8,319 nucleotides of DNA from Brevundimonas sp. UBA986 (GCA_002292165.1 DBBK01000057.1:12124-20442); one strand, 5' to 3'. Positions 1 through 7,165 are shown, counted from the first letter of the stretch. The notes: a model not told the origin generated them from the letters alone. Translations and numbers: made by a program.

Positions 1-208
1 CGGTGGTGGTCTGGCTGACGGTCTGGTTCGCCACCGTCGAGGGGCCGAGGGGGCCGCGCACGTCATTCGGATTGGGCGGGGAGGGCGGGACGACCGGACC
101 GACGTTGGAGGTCGGGGGGAAGGTCCAGGCGGCGATCCAGTGGCTATCTTCTGCGATTGCCGAGGTGGCGAGGACGGCAGCGGCGATGGTGAGGGGGATC
201 AGGCGCAT
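1..208 (-). CDS. Secreted SGNH/GDSL-type esterase, N-terminal part (cut by window edge)
   Basis: Not listed as a complete reading frame because it runs off the left edge; 69 codons are present from the ATG at 208. Residues 1-19 form a signal peptide (basic MR start, hydrophobic core, AIA cleavage site before Glu20), so the product is periplasmic or outside the cell. The mature start has HWIAAW (23-28) and, later, NQTV (61-64). This resembles the N-terminal strand of secreted SGNH/GDSL hydrolases, which typically read W-V-x-x-W and then N-Q-T-L-R-Q. Between the two lies a proline-rich stretch (residues 31-56). The catalytic GDS block and the Asp-His pair would lie beyond the window, so activity cannot be judged. 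A GAGG ribosome binding site sits 4 bases before the start. It follows the 617-residue gene after 36 bases with no terminator visible, so it is probably the third gene of the minus-strand operon. As an esterase it could remove acetyl or aromatic esters from an imported glycan. The family call rests on a short fragment. Confidence 0.68.
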   Translation of the reverse strand, partial: MRLIPLTIAAAVLATSAIAEDSHWIAAWTFPPTSNVGPVVPPSPPNPNDVRGPLGPSTVANQTVSQTTT

Positions 209-244
209 GCAACCTCACTACCGCTCATTTGCAGGAAGGGAACC

Positions 245-2098
245 CTACCGATCCCACGGGAACTTCAGCGTCGGCGGGTTGACGTAGCGGTCCATGTCCA
301 GAACCACCCGCGTCCCGGCGCCGGGGGCCAGTTTCAGGGTGAAGGTCGAGGCGTTCACGGCTTGCGTCTTGCCGTCGAAGGCCACTGACTTGATCCGGTG
401 TTCGCCGTAGCCGCCGCCCTGGATGATCACCTCGCGCGACTGCGTCGGCGACAGGTTGACGAGAGTCACGGCGGTCTCGTCGGCGGTCATGGTATCGATC
501 AGGGCCGCGACGTCCTCGGGGACGCCGGCGCGGCGGGCCTCGGCGTCGAAGTAGCGCAGCCGGGCATAGAGGGGCGAGCCGCCGGCGTTGGCCGTGGTCG
601 GGCCCCAGGGCGGACGACCGATATGCAGGGCGCCCATCATGGTCTGCATCAGGGAGGAGACGCTGGCCGGATTGTACTCCAGCCGGGCGTCGGCCAGGCG
701 GGTGTCGGGGGTTGTGGTGTCCTCGCGCTCGGCCTTCGCCATCTCGGCGACGCGGGCGAGGTCCTTGCGCAGGGCGGTCTCGGGGAAGTCGGGATTGCGG
801 CCCTCGAGGAAGGCGACCCAGGGATGGTCCGGCGCGCGGGCGCGGTCCGAGGGCTTCATCGAGAACCACCAGATGTCGAGGCTGTTCAGCTGGTGCAGGC
901 CGTCCTTCCAGCCGTACCAGCCCTCGGCGCCGTACATGGTCGGGGTCTGGACCTTGCCGTCGACGGTGCGCTTCTCGCGGTTCAGCCGGTCGGCCTGTTT
1001 CCGCCAGGTGTCGAGGTATTTGTCGTCGCCCGTCAGGAGGTAGGCGTTGAAGAAGCCGAGGATGGTGCGCAGGACGCGGCTGCGGTCCTCGCGCTTGCCG
1101 GTGACCGGATTGACCGGTGAGAAGCCCCAGCCATAGGTCCCGCCCCACCACTTGCCGTCCGCCGCCGAGCCGATGACGCCGTCGAGGCCGACGTTGGAGG
1201 GCAGCAGGTCGTCATTGGCTTTCGCCCGCTCGGCCCAGGCGTCAACATAGCCGAGCAGCCAGTCGCGGTACTTCGGCTCCTGCGCCAGCATATAGGCGTT
1301 GAGCGCCAGGGTGGTGGAGAAGAGGTTCAGCGGGTGGTCGCCGACCACGTCGGTGTATTCGTCGTAGTGGTGCAGCGTCTGTTCGTAGGTGGTCTCGCCA
1401 TGCTCCATGAAGAAGCGGTGACCGGCCTCGAACGGGTCGCCGGCCCAGTCGAGCGCGGTGGCCTTCCTCAGCATCGGGCCGCGTGAGCCGTTCATCAGGC
1501 TCTTGATGATCTTGTGCTCGGGGTCGTAGTTCGGGGCGTCGACGTCCTCGCCCATATACATGGCGCTGAACCGGCGGGCGCGGTCGGCGAAACGGGGATT
1601 GTTCGGATCCGACAGGCCCTGGACGTTGAACATGGTCAGCTCTTCGGCGTGGTGCTGCCAATCGAGCTGGACGTTGAACTCCTTGAAGAACATGCCTTCG
1701 CGGGCGATGGCGACCTCGGTCGTCTTCGCCGCCGTGTACTGCTTGAGGTGGCCTTCCCAGGCCTGGGTGTACATGGCCTTGACCCGGTCCGCGCCGCCGA
1801 GGGCATGGAGCAGGGGCCAGTTGTTGACGTTCTCGATGGCGTCGTCGGGGCCGTCGTTGGCGCCCCAGCGTTCGAAGCACTGGAAATAGCCGCGGTCGTC
1901 GAAATAGCGGGCGTAGAAGGCGGCGCAGGCCTCGGCGTTGTCGGCCAGCAACTGGCGCTGCAGCAGGGCCCAGCCGGGCGCCGGCATGGGCGTCGTGACC
2001 TCAAGCGAGGCGCTGGCGGCTCGGGCTTTCGGGGCCACGGCGGCGGCGAGGGCGGCGACGGCCGTGCCGCCGAGGAAGCTCCTGCGCGAGGCCCGCAT
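245..2098 (-). CDS. Tat-exported 617-residue protein of unrecognised family, possible glycan-active enzyme
   Basis: The start is the ATG at 2098 because it begins a clear twin-arginine signal: SRRSFLG at residues 4-10, an alanine-rich core, and ARA or ASA cleavage sites near 27-30. An in-frame ATG 31 codons upstream lies inside the transporter gene and would bury this signal. The start shares its A with the transporter stop (TGATG), and an AAGG-type binding site lies in the last transporter codons, suggesting translational coupling. I do not recognise the family. Residues 40-500 are rich in Trp, Tyr, His and predicted helices, with striking blocks: ERWGANDGPDD (76-86), NWPLLHALGG (93-102), DWQHHAEE (146-153), EHKIIKSLMNGSRGP (194-208), YGWGFSPVNP (322-331), GWYGWKDG (393-400). 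Residues about 540-605 look like a small beta-sandwich. A helical toroid followed by a beta domain is common in polysaccharide lyases and related glycoside hydrolases, so a glycan lyase or hydrolase is a plausible inference from layout and neighbours only. The protein appears full length with no frameshift. Confidence 0.85.
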   Translation of the reverse strand: MRASRRSFLGGTAVAALAAAVAPKARAASASLEVTTPMPAPGWALLQRQLLADNAEACAAFYARYFDDRGYFQCFERWGANDGPDDAIENVNNWPLLHALGGADRVKAMYTQAWEGHLKQYTAAKTTEVAIAREGMFFKEFNVQLDWQHHAEELTMFNVQGLSDPNNPRFADRARRFSAMYMGEDVDAPNYDPEHKIIKSLMNGSRGPMLRKATALDWAGDPFEAGHRFFMEHGETTYEQTLHHYDEYTDVVGDHPLNLFSTTLALNAYMLAQEPKYRDWLLGYVDAWAERAKANDDLLPSNVGLDGVIGSAADGKWWGGTYGWGFSPVNPVTGKREDRSRVLRTILGFFNAYLLTGDDKYLDTWRKQADRLNREKRTVDGKVQTPTMYGAEGWYGWKDGLHQLNSLDIWWFSMKPSDRARAPDHPWVAFLEGRNPDFPETALRKDLARVAEMAKAEREDTTTPDTRLADARLEYNPASVSSLMQTMMGALHIGRPPWGPTTANAGGSPLYARLRYFDAEARRAGVPEDVAALIDTMTADETAVTLVNLSPTQSREVIIQGGGYGEHRIKSVAFDGKTQAVNASTFTLKLAPGAGTRVVLDMDRYVNPPTLKFPWDR

Positions 2099-3447
2099 CA
2101 GGCGGCCGCCTTCAGGGTGATGCGCTCGATCTTGCCGGTGATCAGGAAGTAGGCGGCGATGACCAGCAGGCAGTGCAGCCCCACGAACCACAGGCCCAGG
2201 TCGAAGGACCCGGTCGCCTGGACGATATAGCCGATGACGATGGGGGTCACGATGCCGGCCGCATTGCCGAAGGTGTTGAAGATGCCGCCGGTGACGCCGA
2301 CGAACTCACGCGGGGAGGTGTCGGAGATGACGGCCCAGCCGAGCGAGGCGATGCCCTTGCCGAAGAAGGCGATGGCCATCAGGCCGATGACGAGGCTGGT
2401 CGAGTCGACATAGGCGCAGGCGATGATGACCATGGACAGGACCATGCCGATGGCCAGCGGCGTCTTGCGGGCGATGGTCAGGGAGCCGGTGCGCTTCAGC
2501 AGCCAGTCGGAGACGATCCCGCCCAGGAGGCCGCCGAAGAAGCCCATCAGGGCCGGGGCGGCGGCGGCGAAACCGGCCTGTTTGATGTCCAGCCCGCGCT
2601 CCTTGACCAGATAGATCGGGAACCAGGTGACGAAGAAATAGGTCAGGACGTTGATGCCGTACTGGCCGATGAAGACGCCCAGCAGCATGCGGTTCTTCAG
2701 CACCTGGGAGACGTTGGCCCAGCTGAAGGCCGCGGACTTGGCGGCCTGTTTGGTCTCCATGCGGATCATGCCGCCGCCGGCCTCGATGTAGTCGAGCTCG
2801 GCCTGGTTGACGCCCTTGTGGTCGACGGGCGCCTTGATCATCCACCAGAAGACGCCGGCGGCGAGGACGCCGAGCGCGCCCATGACGAAGAAGACCGAGT
2901 GCCAGTCGTAGGTGTGGACCAGCCAGCCCATCAGGGGGGCGAAGGCGACCAGGGAGAAATACTGGGCCGAGTTGAACACGGCCGAGGCGAAGCCGCGCTC
3001 AGAACTGGGGAACCAGGCGGCGACGAGGCGAGCATTGCCGGGGAAGGAGGGGCTTTCGGCCAGGCCGACCGCGAAGCGCAGGGCGAACAGGGTGGCGAAC
3101 ACAGCCCCGCCGGTGATGAAGCCCGACAGGCCCTGGAAGAAGGTGAAGGCCGACCAGGTGGCGATGGCCAGGGCGTAGATCAGCTTGGTGCCGAACTTGT
3201 CGAGCAGGGCGCCGCCGGGGATCTGGCCCAGGCAATAGGCCCAGGCGAAGGCCGACAGGATATAGCCCATCTGGACCGGGCTGAGGCCGAGGTCCTCGGA
3301 CGCCGCGTCGCCGGCGATCGAGAAGGTCGACCGGTCGGCGTAGTTGATGGTGGTGATCAGGAAGATCAGCAGCAGGATCAGGAAGCGGACCTGCGTCCGT
3401 TTGCCCCCGGTGGGAGGGGTAGCGGTTTGAACGGCGGCGTCGGTCAT
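2098..3447 (-). CDS. MFS sugar-acid transporter, GudP/GarP-like (anion:cation symporter family)
   Basis: A 449-residue inner-membrane protein with about twelve hydrophobic segments. It matches the Escherichia coli glucarate/galactarate transporters GudP and GarP as I recall them, block by block: NYADR (35-39) and SIAGDAA (43-49) in the first helix and loop, QIPGGALLDKFGTK (75-88) with the MFS motif A, ESPSFPGNARLVAAWFP (131-147), RGFASAVFNSAQYFS (151-165), then GQYGIN and TWFPIYLV after the central loop, and FFGKG, AVISDTSP and GGIFNTFGN near the C-terminal end. Members symport sugar acids (hexuronates, aldarates, galactonate) with protons. The exact substrate cannot be read from sequence. 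A GAGGAG ribosome binding site at 3458-3463 lies 10 bases before the ATG. It is the first gene of the minus-strand operon, and its TGA overlaps the next start. It probably imports the acidic sugar released in the periplasm by the downstream-encoded proteins. Superfamily is secure; substrate class is inferred. Confidence 0.95.
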   Translation of the reverse strand: MTDAAVQTATPPTGGKRTQVRFLILLLIFLITTINYADRSTFSIAGDAASEDLGLSPVQMGYILSAFAWAYCLGQIPGGALLDKFGTKLIYALAIATWSAFTFFQGLSGFITGGAVFATLFALRFAVGLAESPSFPGNARLVAAWFPSSERGFASAVFNSAQYFSLVAFAPLMGWLVHTYDWHSVFFVMGALGVLAAGVFWWMIKAPVDHKGVNQAELDYIEAGGGMIRMETKQAAKSAAFSWANVSQVLKNRMLLGVFIGQYGINVLTYFFVTWFPIYLVKERGLDIKQAGFAAAAPALMGFFGGLLGGIVSDWLLKRTGSLTIARKTPLAIGMVLSMVIIACAYVDSTSLVIGLMAIAFFGKGIASLGWAVISDTSPREFVGVTGGIFNTFGNAAGIVTPIVIGYIVQATGSFDLGLWFVGLHCLLVIAAYFLITGKIERITLKAAA

Positions 3448-3572
3448 GGTCGTTACGCTCCTCGACGTATCGGGGGAGACGATGAACCGTGATGCCGGAG
3501 GGGCCCGACGCCTTGAGGTGTTTCGCTTCCCAACCGGCGCCTCTTGCGGGCGTCTGGCTTGACCGGACGATA

Positions 3573-3591
3573 GGAGGGGAGGGGGCGGGGG
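3573..3591 (+). other. G-rich tract with quadruplex potential
   Basis: Nineteen bases made of G runs of 2, 4, 5 and 5 separated by single A, A and C. Four G runs with one-base loops meet the simple rule for a two-layer G-quadruplex, and a three-layer form is possible by splitting the long runs. The tract lies 126 bases upstream of the transporter start and 314 bases upstream of the receptor start, so it could affect transcription of the minus-strand operon. It may also be simple compositional drift in GC-rich DNA. Confidence 0.4.
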
Positions 3592-3628
3592 TCCAAGCCA
3601 AACCGACTATGGAACGATCCAGAACCGG

Positions 3629-3705
3629 TATCGATCAGGGCGATCCGTCGCAGGGCCGCTATCGATCCGGGAAACCGGCCGAAACCCTACCGACGAATGA
3701 TCGAT
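3629..3705. promoter_or_regulatory. Repeated TATCGATC / ATCGAT operator-like sites
   Basis: TATCGATC is present exactly at 3629-3636 and 3660-3667, 31 bases apart (about three helical turns), each preceded by G and one G or C. A third ATCGAT core lies at 3700-3705. ATCGAT is its own reverse complement, as expected for a dimeric repressor such as LacI or GntR types that control catabolic loci. Two copies on the same face of the helix near the middle of a divergent region would suit shared control of both arms. No match to a known operator consensus is claimed. Confidence 0.35.
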
Positions 3706-3887
3706 GACAGGATGTCGCGCTGAGGCCGCGCATCGGTTCAAGTCCTGCATCGGTCCATGCCCGATTGGGATTGGCGTCGAACAAGGGGGCGATCCTATGG
3801 TCCTCTCGAAGCCAACCGGTGTTCGCACCCTGGCAGACAACCGGCGCCACAGCGTCAGCCAAGAAGATCCGGGGCACCCGGACAGAT

Positions 3888-3898
3888 GGGGAAGGAAG
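3888..3898 (+). promoter_or_regulatory. Ribosome binding site fixing the receptor start at 3905
   Basis: A purine-rich GGGGAAGGAAG run ends 6 bases before the ATG at 3905. The longer open frame begins at 3704, but its first 67 codons lack a signal peptide and are not preceded by a comparable site. The shorter start places a proper signal peptide at the N-terminus. Confidence 0.75.
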
Positions 3899-3904
3899 AC
3901 GACG

Positions 3905-6706
3905 ATGCGTTCCTCGCATGGATTCCAATTCGCACTTCGCAGCGGCGTCTCGGCGCTGGTCCTGACGCTGGCGGTCGCCGGCGCGGCCTCCGCGCAAACG
4001 GCGCCCGCCGCCGAGCCGCAAAGCACTGACGACGGCGCGACTTCGGTCGACGAGGTCGTGGTCACCGGCTTCCGCGCCAGCCTTCAGAGCGCCGTCAACG
4101 CCAAGCGCCGTGAAAGCGGCGTCGTCGACGTCATCAAGGCCGAAGACATCGCCGACTTCCCCGACCTGAACCTGGCGGAATCGCTGCAGCGCGTGCCGGG
4201 CGTCACCATCAGCCGCGCCAACGGCGAAGGCCGTCAGATCTCGGTGCGCGGCCTGGGTTCGGAATACACCCGCGTCCGCGTCAACGGCATGGAAGCGATC
4301 GCCACCACCGGCGGCACCGTCAACTCGGGCGGCACCAACCGGACCCGTGGCTTCGACTTCAACATGTTCGCATCCGAGCTGTTCAACAGCCTGACGGTGC
4401 GCAAGTCCGCCTCGGCCGACGTCGAGGAAGGCTCGCTGGGCGCGACCGTCGACCTGCAAACCGCCCGCCCGTTCGACTACCGCGAGCCGACGCTCGTGAT
4501 GGGCATCCAGGGCAGCTACAACGACCTGGCGCGCGACGTGAAGCCGCGCTTCACCCTGCTGGCCTCCAAAACCTGGATGGACGGCAAGTTCGGGGCCCTG
4601 TTCTCGGCCGCCTATGAAGAGCGCCACATCCTCGAAGAGGGCGCCAACATCACCCGCTGGAGCGCCGGCGGCGCCAACGGCGGCTTCAACTCGGCCTCGA
4701 CGATCAACGGCTATACGATCGCCCAGATCAACAACTCGAGCGCCACGACCGGTCTGTTCCACCCGCGCCTGCCGTCTTACGTCTCCTACGACCACAACAC
4801 CGAGCGTCTGGGCCTGACAGGTTCGCTGCAATGGCGTCCGGACGACCGGTCGACGGTCACCCTGGACATCCTCTATTCGGACGTGAAGTCGACCCGCGAC
4901 GAGGCCCAGCTGCAGGCCATCGGCCTGAGCCGCTCGGGCACGGGCAAGCCGCAGACCATCATCCGTTCGGGCACCGTGGACGGCCGCAACATCGTCCAGG
5001 CCGTCATGGACGCTGTCGACGTGCGCACACAGTCGGCCCACGACGAGCTGGAGACCAAGTTCCAGCAGTACACGCTGACGGCCAACCGCGACTGGTCCGA
5101 CCGGTTCCGCACCGGCTTCGTCGGCGGCTATTCGAAGTCCTTCTTCGACAACCCGGTCTCGACCATCGTCACCTTCGACCGGGCCAACACCAACGGCTTC
5201 TCCTACGACTTCCGCACCCGGATGCCGGAGATCAACTTCGGCTTCGACACCACCAATGCGGCCAACTGGTCGATGACCAACGGCACCTCGGAAGTTCGCA
5301 TTCGTCCGAACTCGGTCGAGAACACCTTCGCCACGGCCAAGGGCTTCTGGGAATACGACCTGAACGACAACATCACGCTGAAGGGCGGGGTGGATTATCG
5401 CAAGTTCGGCTTCCACTCGCGCGGCCTGTACCGCACGACCGAGACGGTGGTTCAGACCCTGACCCCGACCGAACTGGCCGCGGTGTCGCGCGTCTTCTCG
5501 GGCTTCGGCCGCAACGCCGACCTGCCGTCGGGCGCCCCGACCAGCTGGCTGGCGCCGGACCTGGCCAAGTTCATCGCGACCTACAACATCTATTCCAACA
5601 CCGGCATCTACGCCCTGACCCAGACCGGCAACTCGTCGGCACGCGGCCAGTACATCAACGTCGAGGAAGCCGACACCGGCGCCTATATCCAGGCCGACTA
5701 CCACTTCGACGCCTTCGGCCTGCCGTGGCGCGGCGACGTGGGCGTGCGCTACGTCTCCACCGACCAGTGGTCGCAGGGCTATGAGACCACCTCGGCGGGC
5801 TCCAACCTGGTCGACGCCAACCGCACCTACGACATGTGGCTGCCGTCGATGAATCTGGCGGTGGACCTGACCGACACGATCGTGGCGCGCTTCTCGGCCG
5901 CCCGCACGGTGGCCCGGCCCTCGATCGCCAGCCTGACCCCCGGCGGCGACGTCAGCATCCAGGGTTCGAACTACACCTATTCGACCGGCAACCCGGACAT
6001 CAAGCCGACCGAGTCGGACAACATCGACCTGTCGCTGGAATACTATCCGGACCGGGACAGCCTGTTCGCGGTCGGCCTGTTCTACAAGAAGATCAACACC
6101 TTCGTTCAGAGCCTGGCCCAGGACCTGCCGTTCAACCAGCTGGGTCTGCCCGACTCGGTCCTGACGGGCACCACCGCCACCCCGACGACGATCTTCCGCA
6201 CCACCCAGCCGATCAATACCGAGGGCGGCGACCTGAAGGGCTTCGAAGTCAACGCCCAGAAGCGTCTCGACTTCCTGCCGGGCTGGATGGAAAACTTCGG
6301 CATCCAGGCCAACTACACCTTCGTCGACTCCAAGATCACCTACATCACGTCGCTGAACCCGCTGACGGTGATCGACAACACCCTGATCGGCCTGTCCAAG
6401 AACGCCGCCAACTTCACCCTGTACTATGAGACCGACAAGTTCTCGATCCGGGGTTCGGCGGCCTATCGCCAGGGCTATCTGACCGCGGTTCCGGCCTCGG
6501 ACGGCAACTCGGTCGCTGGCACCAACGAGACGCTGAACTTCGACGCCCAGGCCTCGTACCAGATCACGCCGCAGCTCAAGGCGAGCATCGAGGGCATCAA
6601 CCTGACCGACGAGTTCAACAACCAGTACGTCGACGCCGACAACCGCCTGAACGTCTACACCCACACGGGCCGGCAGGTCTTCGTGGGGCTGCGCTACACC
6701 TTCTAG
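3905..6706 (+). CDS. TonB-dependent outer-membrane receptor, Xanthomonas/Caulobacter carbohydrate type
   Basis: A 933-residue receptor that uses TonB-ExbBD energy to import a ligand across the outer membrane. Residues 1-30 are a signal peptide ending in ASA before Gln31. The TonB box region is DEVVVTGFRASL (49-60). The plug domain follows at about 70-180, with the characteristic VIKAEDIADFPDLNLAESL (76-94), RVPGVTISR (96-104), RQISVRGLGSEYTRVRVNG (110-128) and SADVEEGSLGATVDLQTARP blocks. These are typical of the large TonB_Xanth_Caul receptor subfamily, many of whose members are linked to plant glycan and sugar import. The rest is a 22-strand type barrel ending in GLRYTF, with the terminal aromatic residue needed for barrel assembly. 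No N-terminal signalling domain is present, so control through a FecI-type sigma factor is unlikely. Codon use is uniform and the gene is intact. Being divergent from the sugar-acid transporter operon suggests the ligand is the glycan that operon processes. The exact ligand is unknown. Confidence 0.96.
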   Translation: MRSSHGFQFALRSGVSALVLTLAVAGAASAQTAPAAEPQSTDDGATSVDEVVVTGFRASLQSAVNAKRRESGVVDVIKAEDIADFPDLNLAESLQRVPGVTISRANGEGRQISVRGLGSEYTRVRVNGMEAIATTGGTVNSGGTNRTRGFDFNMFASELFNSLTVRKSASADVEEGSLGATVDLQTARPFDYREPTLVMGIQGSYNDLARDVKPRFTLLASKTWMDGKFGALFSAAYEERHILEEGANITRWSAGGANGGFNSASTINGYTIAQINNSSATTGLFHPRLPSYVSYDHNTERLGLTGSLQWRPDDRSTVTLDILYSDVKSTRDEAQLQAIGLSRSGTGKPQTIIRSGTVDGRNIVQAVMDAVDVRTQSAHDELETKFQQYTLTANRDWSDRFRTGFVGGYSKSFFDNPVSTIVTFDRANTNGFSYDFRTRMPEINFGFDTTNAANWSMTNGTSEVRIRPNSVENTFATAKGFWEYDLNDNITLKGGVDYRKFGFHSRGLYRTTETVVQTLTPTELAAVSRVFSGFGRNADLPSGAPTSWLAPDLAKFIATYNIYSNTGIYALTQTGNSSARGQYINVEEADTGAYIQADYHFDAFGLPWRGDVGVRYVSTDQWSQGYETTSAGSNLVDANRTYDMWLPSMNLAVDLTDTIVARFSAARTVARPSIASLTPGGDVSIQGSNYTYSTGNPDIKPTESDNIDLSLEYYPDRDSLFAVGLFYKKINTFVQSLAQDLPFNQLGLPDSVLTGTTATPTTIFRTTQPINTEGGDLKGFEVNAQKRLDFLPGWMENFGIQANYTFVDSKITYITSLNPLTVIDNTLIGLSKNAANFTLYYETDKFSIRGSAAYRQGYLTAVPASDGNSVAGTNETLNFDAQASYQITPQLKASIEGINLTDEFNNQYVDADNRLNVYTHTGRQVFVGLRYTF

Positions 6707-6745
6707 GAAATCTGACGCGGGCCTCCTCCCGACCGTTAGTCTCTG

Positions 6746-6779
6746 CGCCGGATCCTCCCCTGGGATCCGGCGTTTTTTT
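6746..6779 (+). terminator. Strong intrinsic terminator after the TonB receptor
   Basis: A perfect 10-base-pair stem (CGCCGGATCC at 6746-6755 with GGATCCGGCG at 6763-6772), a 7-base loop and seven T residues (6773-6779). It begins 39 bases after the receptor stop, so the receptor is transcribed alone. There is no A-run on the left side, so it is not a good intrinsic terminator for the convergent gene at 6803-7108. Confidence 0.93.
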
Positions 6780-6802
6780 GCGTGGAAGGCGGGCGCCGGA
6801 GA

Positions 6803-7108
6803 TCAGTCGGCGAGGCTGAGGGCGTCGGCGACGGTGGTCAGGAAGGCGTGGTGATGGGCGTTGGCCTCGGCCGTCTCGATCGACCCCATCAGACCGCGTG
6901 AGCGAGGGCGTCGCGCCTCGTCCCGCAGCCGCGTCACCAGGGCCTCCAGATGGCCATCGCCCTTGCGGGCGTCCATGACCCCGGCGTGGACGCGGGCCTC
7001 CTTCATCCGGCGCGTGAGGATAGCGGGGTCGAGCGGGGTGAGTTCGGCGCGGGCGGCGAGACGGGCAAAATCACCCGCATAAAGCCGCACATAGCTCTCT
7101 TCGATCAT
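6803..7108 (-). CDS. Hypothetical 101-residue helical protein
   Basis: I do not recognise this protein. The ATG at 7108 has an AGGAC ribosome binding site 7 bases upstream, which supports it as a real gene. It has no signal peptide or membrane segment, so it should be cytoplasmic. It is rich in Ala, Arg, Leu and Glu and looks mostly helical, with an arginine-rich middle part (about residues 60-72) and a HHH cluster (85-87). It has no cysteine. It lies 57 bases downstream of the 155-residue gene on the same strand without a terminator between, so the two are probably one transcript. It ends facing the receptor gene across the terminator at 6746-6779. Frames on the opposite strand here have shadow-like composition. 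Its function cannot be inferred. Confidence 0.7.
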   Translation of the reverse strand: MIEESYVRLYAGDFARLAARAELTPLDPAILTRRMKEARVHAGVMDARKGDGHLEALVTRLRDEARRPRSRGLMGSIETAEANAHHHAFLTTVADALSLAD

Positions 7109-7165
7109 GGATTCAGTCCTGTTTGCGGGGAAGCCCGGGGAACGCGCCGCCGGTCGCCGCCCGGC

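Larger units (their letters stand above)
3532..3844 (+). repeat. Five same-orientation AACCGG motifs, possible regulator sites
   Basis: Exact AACCGG occurs at 3532-3537, 3623-3628, 3673-3678, 3814-3819 and 3839-3844, always on the plus strand and never as CCGGTT in this region. The first and last share the longer CAACCGGCGCC (3531-3541 and 3838-3848), and the second and fourth read AACCGGT. Near-copies AACCGT (3485) and AACCGA (3601) also occur. The hexamer also appears inside coding sequence of this window (for example near 2571 and 4337), so it is not exclusive to the region, but the local density is unusual. No known regulator is matched. The start and end given here bracket the group. Confidence 0.4.
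3448..3904. promoter_or_regulatory. Divergent control region between transporter operon and TonB receptor
   Basis: This 457-base stretch separates the two divergent start codons and must hold promoters for both arms. It is less GC-rich than the flanking genes in its middle part (3596-3710). I see no credible protein gene: the short frames that cross it lack ribosome binding sites and have no coding pattern. It contains five same-strand AACCGG copies, three ATCGAT sites and a G-rich tract, listed separately. I could not identify convincing -35/-10 pairs for either direction. On the minus strand TTGGAC (3591-3596) and TATCGT (3567-3572) with an 18-base C-rich spacer is possible but weak. Confidence 0.75.

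Noticed and set aside
241..251. AACCCTACCGA shared with 3683-3693
   Set aside because: An 11-base match between two places in an 8-kb window is expected several times by chance, and the first copy overlaps a stop codon.
225..1151. A 308-codon minus-strand frame overlapping the Tat-exported gene
   Set aside because: It is a different frame of the same strand, rich in Arg, Pro and Gly, with no signal or domain. The 617-residue frame has a proper Tat signal and coupled start.
2099..2191. Upstream start that would add 31 residues to the Tat-exported protein
   Set aside because: The extension lies within the transporter gene and would place a non-signal sequence before the twin-arginine motif.
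2173..3492. A 439-codon plus-strand frame across the transporter gene
   Set aside because: Its composition (Gly, Asp, Glu and Ala runs) is that of an antisense shadow, and the transporter reading matches a known family along its whole length.
3690..3757. A tRNA-like 3' end (GGTTCAAGTCC followed by ATCGGTCCA)
   Set aside because: The T-loop-like string is striking, but the T stem pairs at only two positions, the anticodon loop lacks T at the position before the anticodon, and no D arm can be drawn. It is at most a chance match or a badly decayed remnant. A covariance-model tRNA search would settle it.
3731..3757. Tandem near-repeat GCATCGGTTCA / GCATCGGTCCA
   Set aside because: The copies match at 10 of 11 positions, but I could not tie them to a promoter, a symmetric site or a known element.
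3704..3904. Upstream start that would add 67 residues to the TonB receptor
   Set aside because: The added part has no signal peptide and no ribosome binding site, while the ATG at 3905 has both.
3659..6664. A 1001-codon open frame antisense to the TonB receptor
   Set aside because: It mirrors a strongly GC-biased gene codon for codon, has low-complexity Val/Gly/Asp/Arg-rich composition and no family features. The receptor on the other strand is unambiguous.
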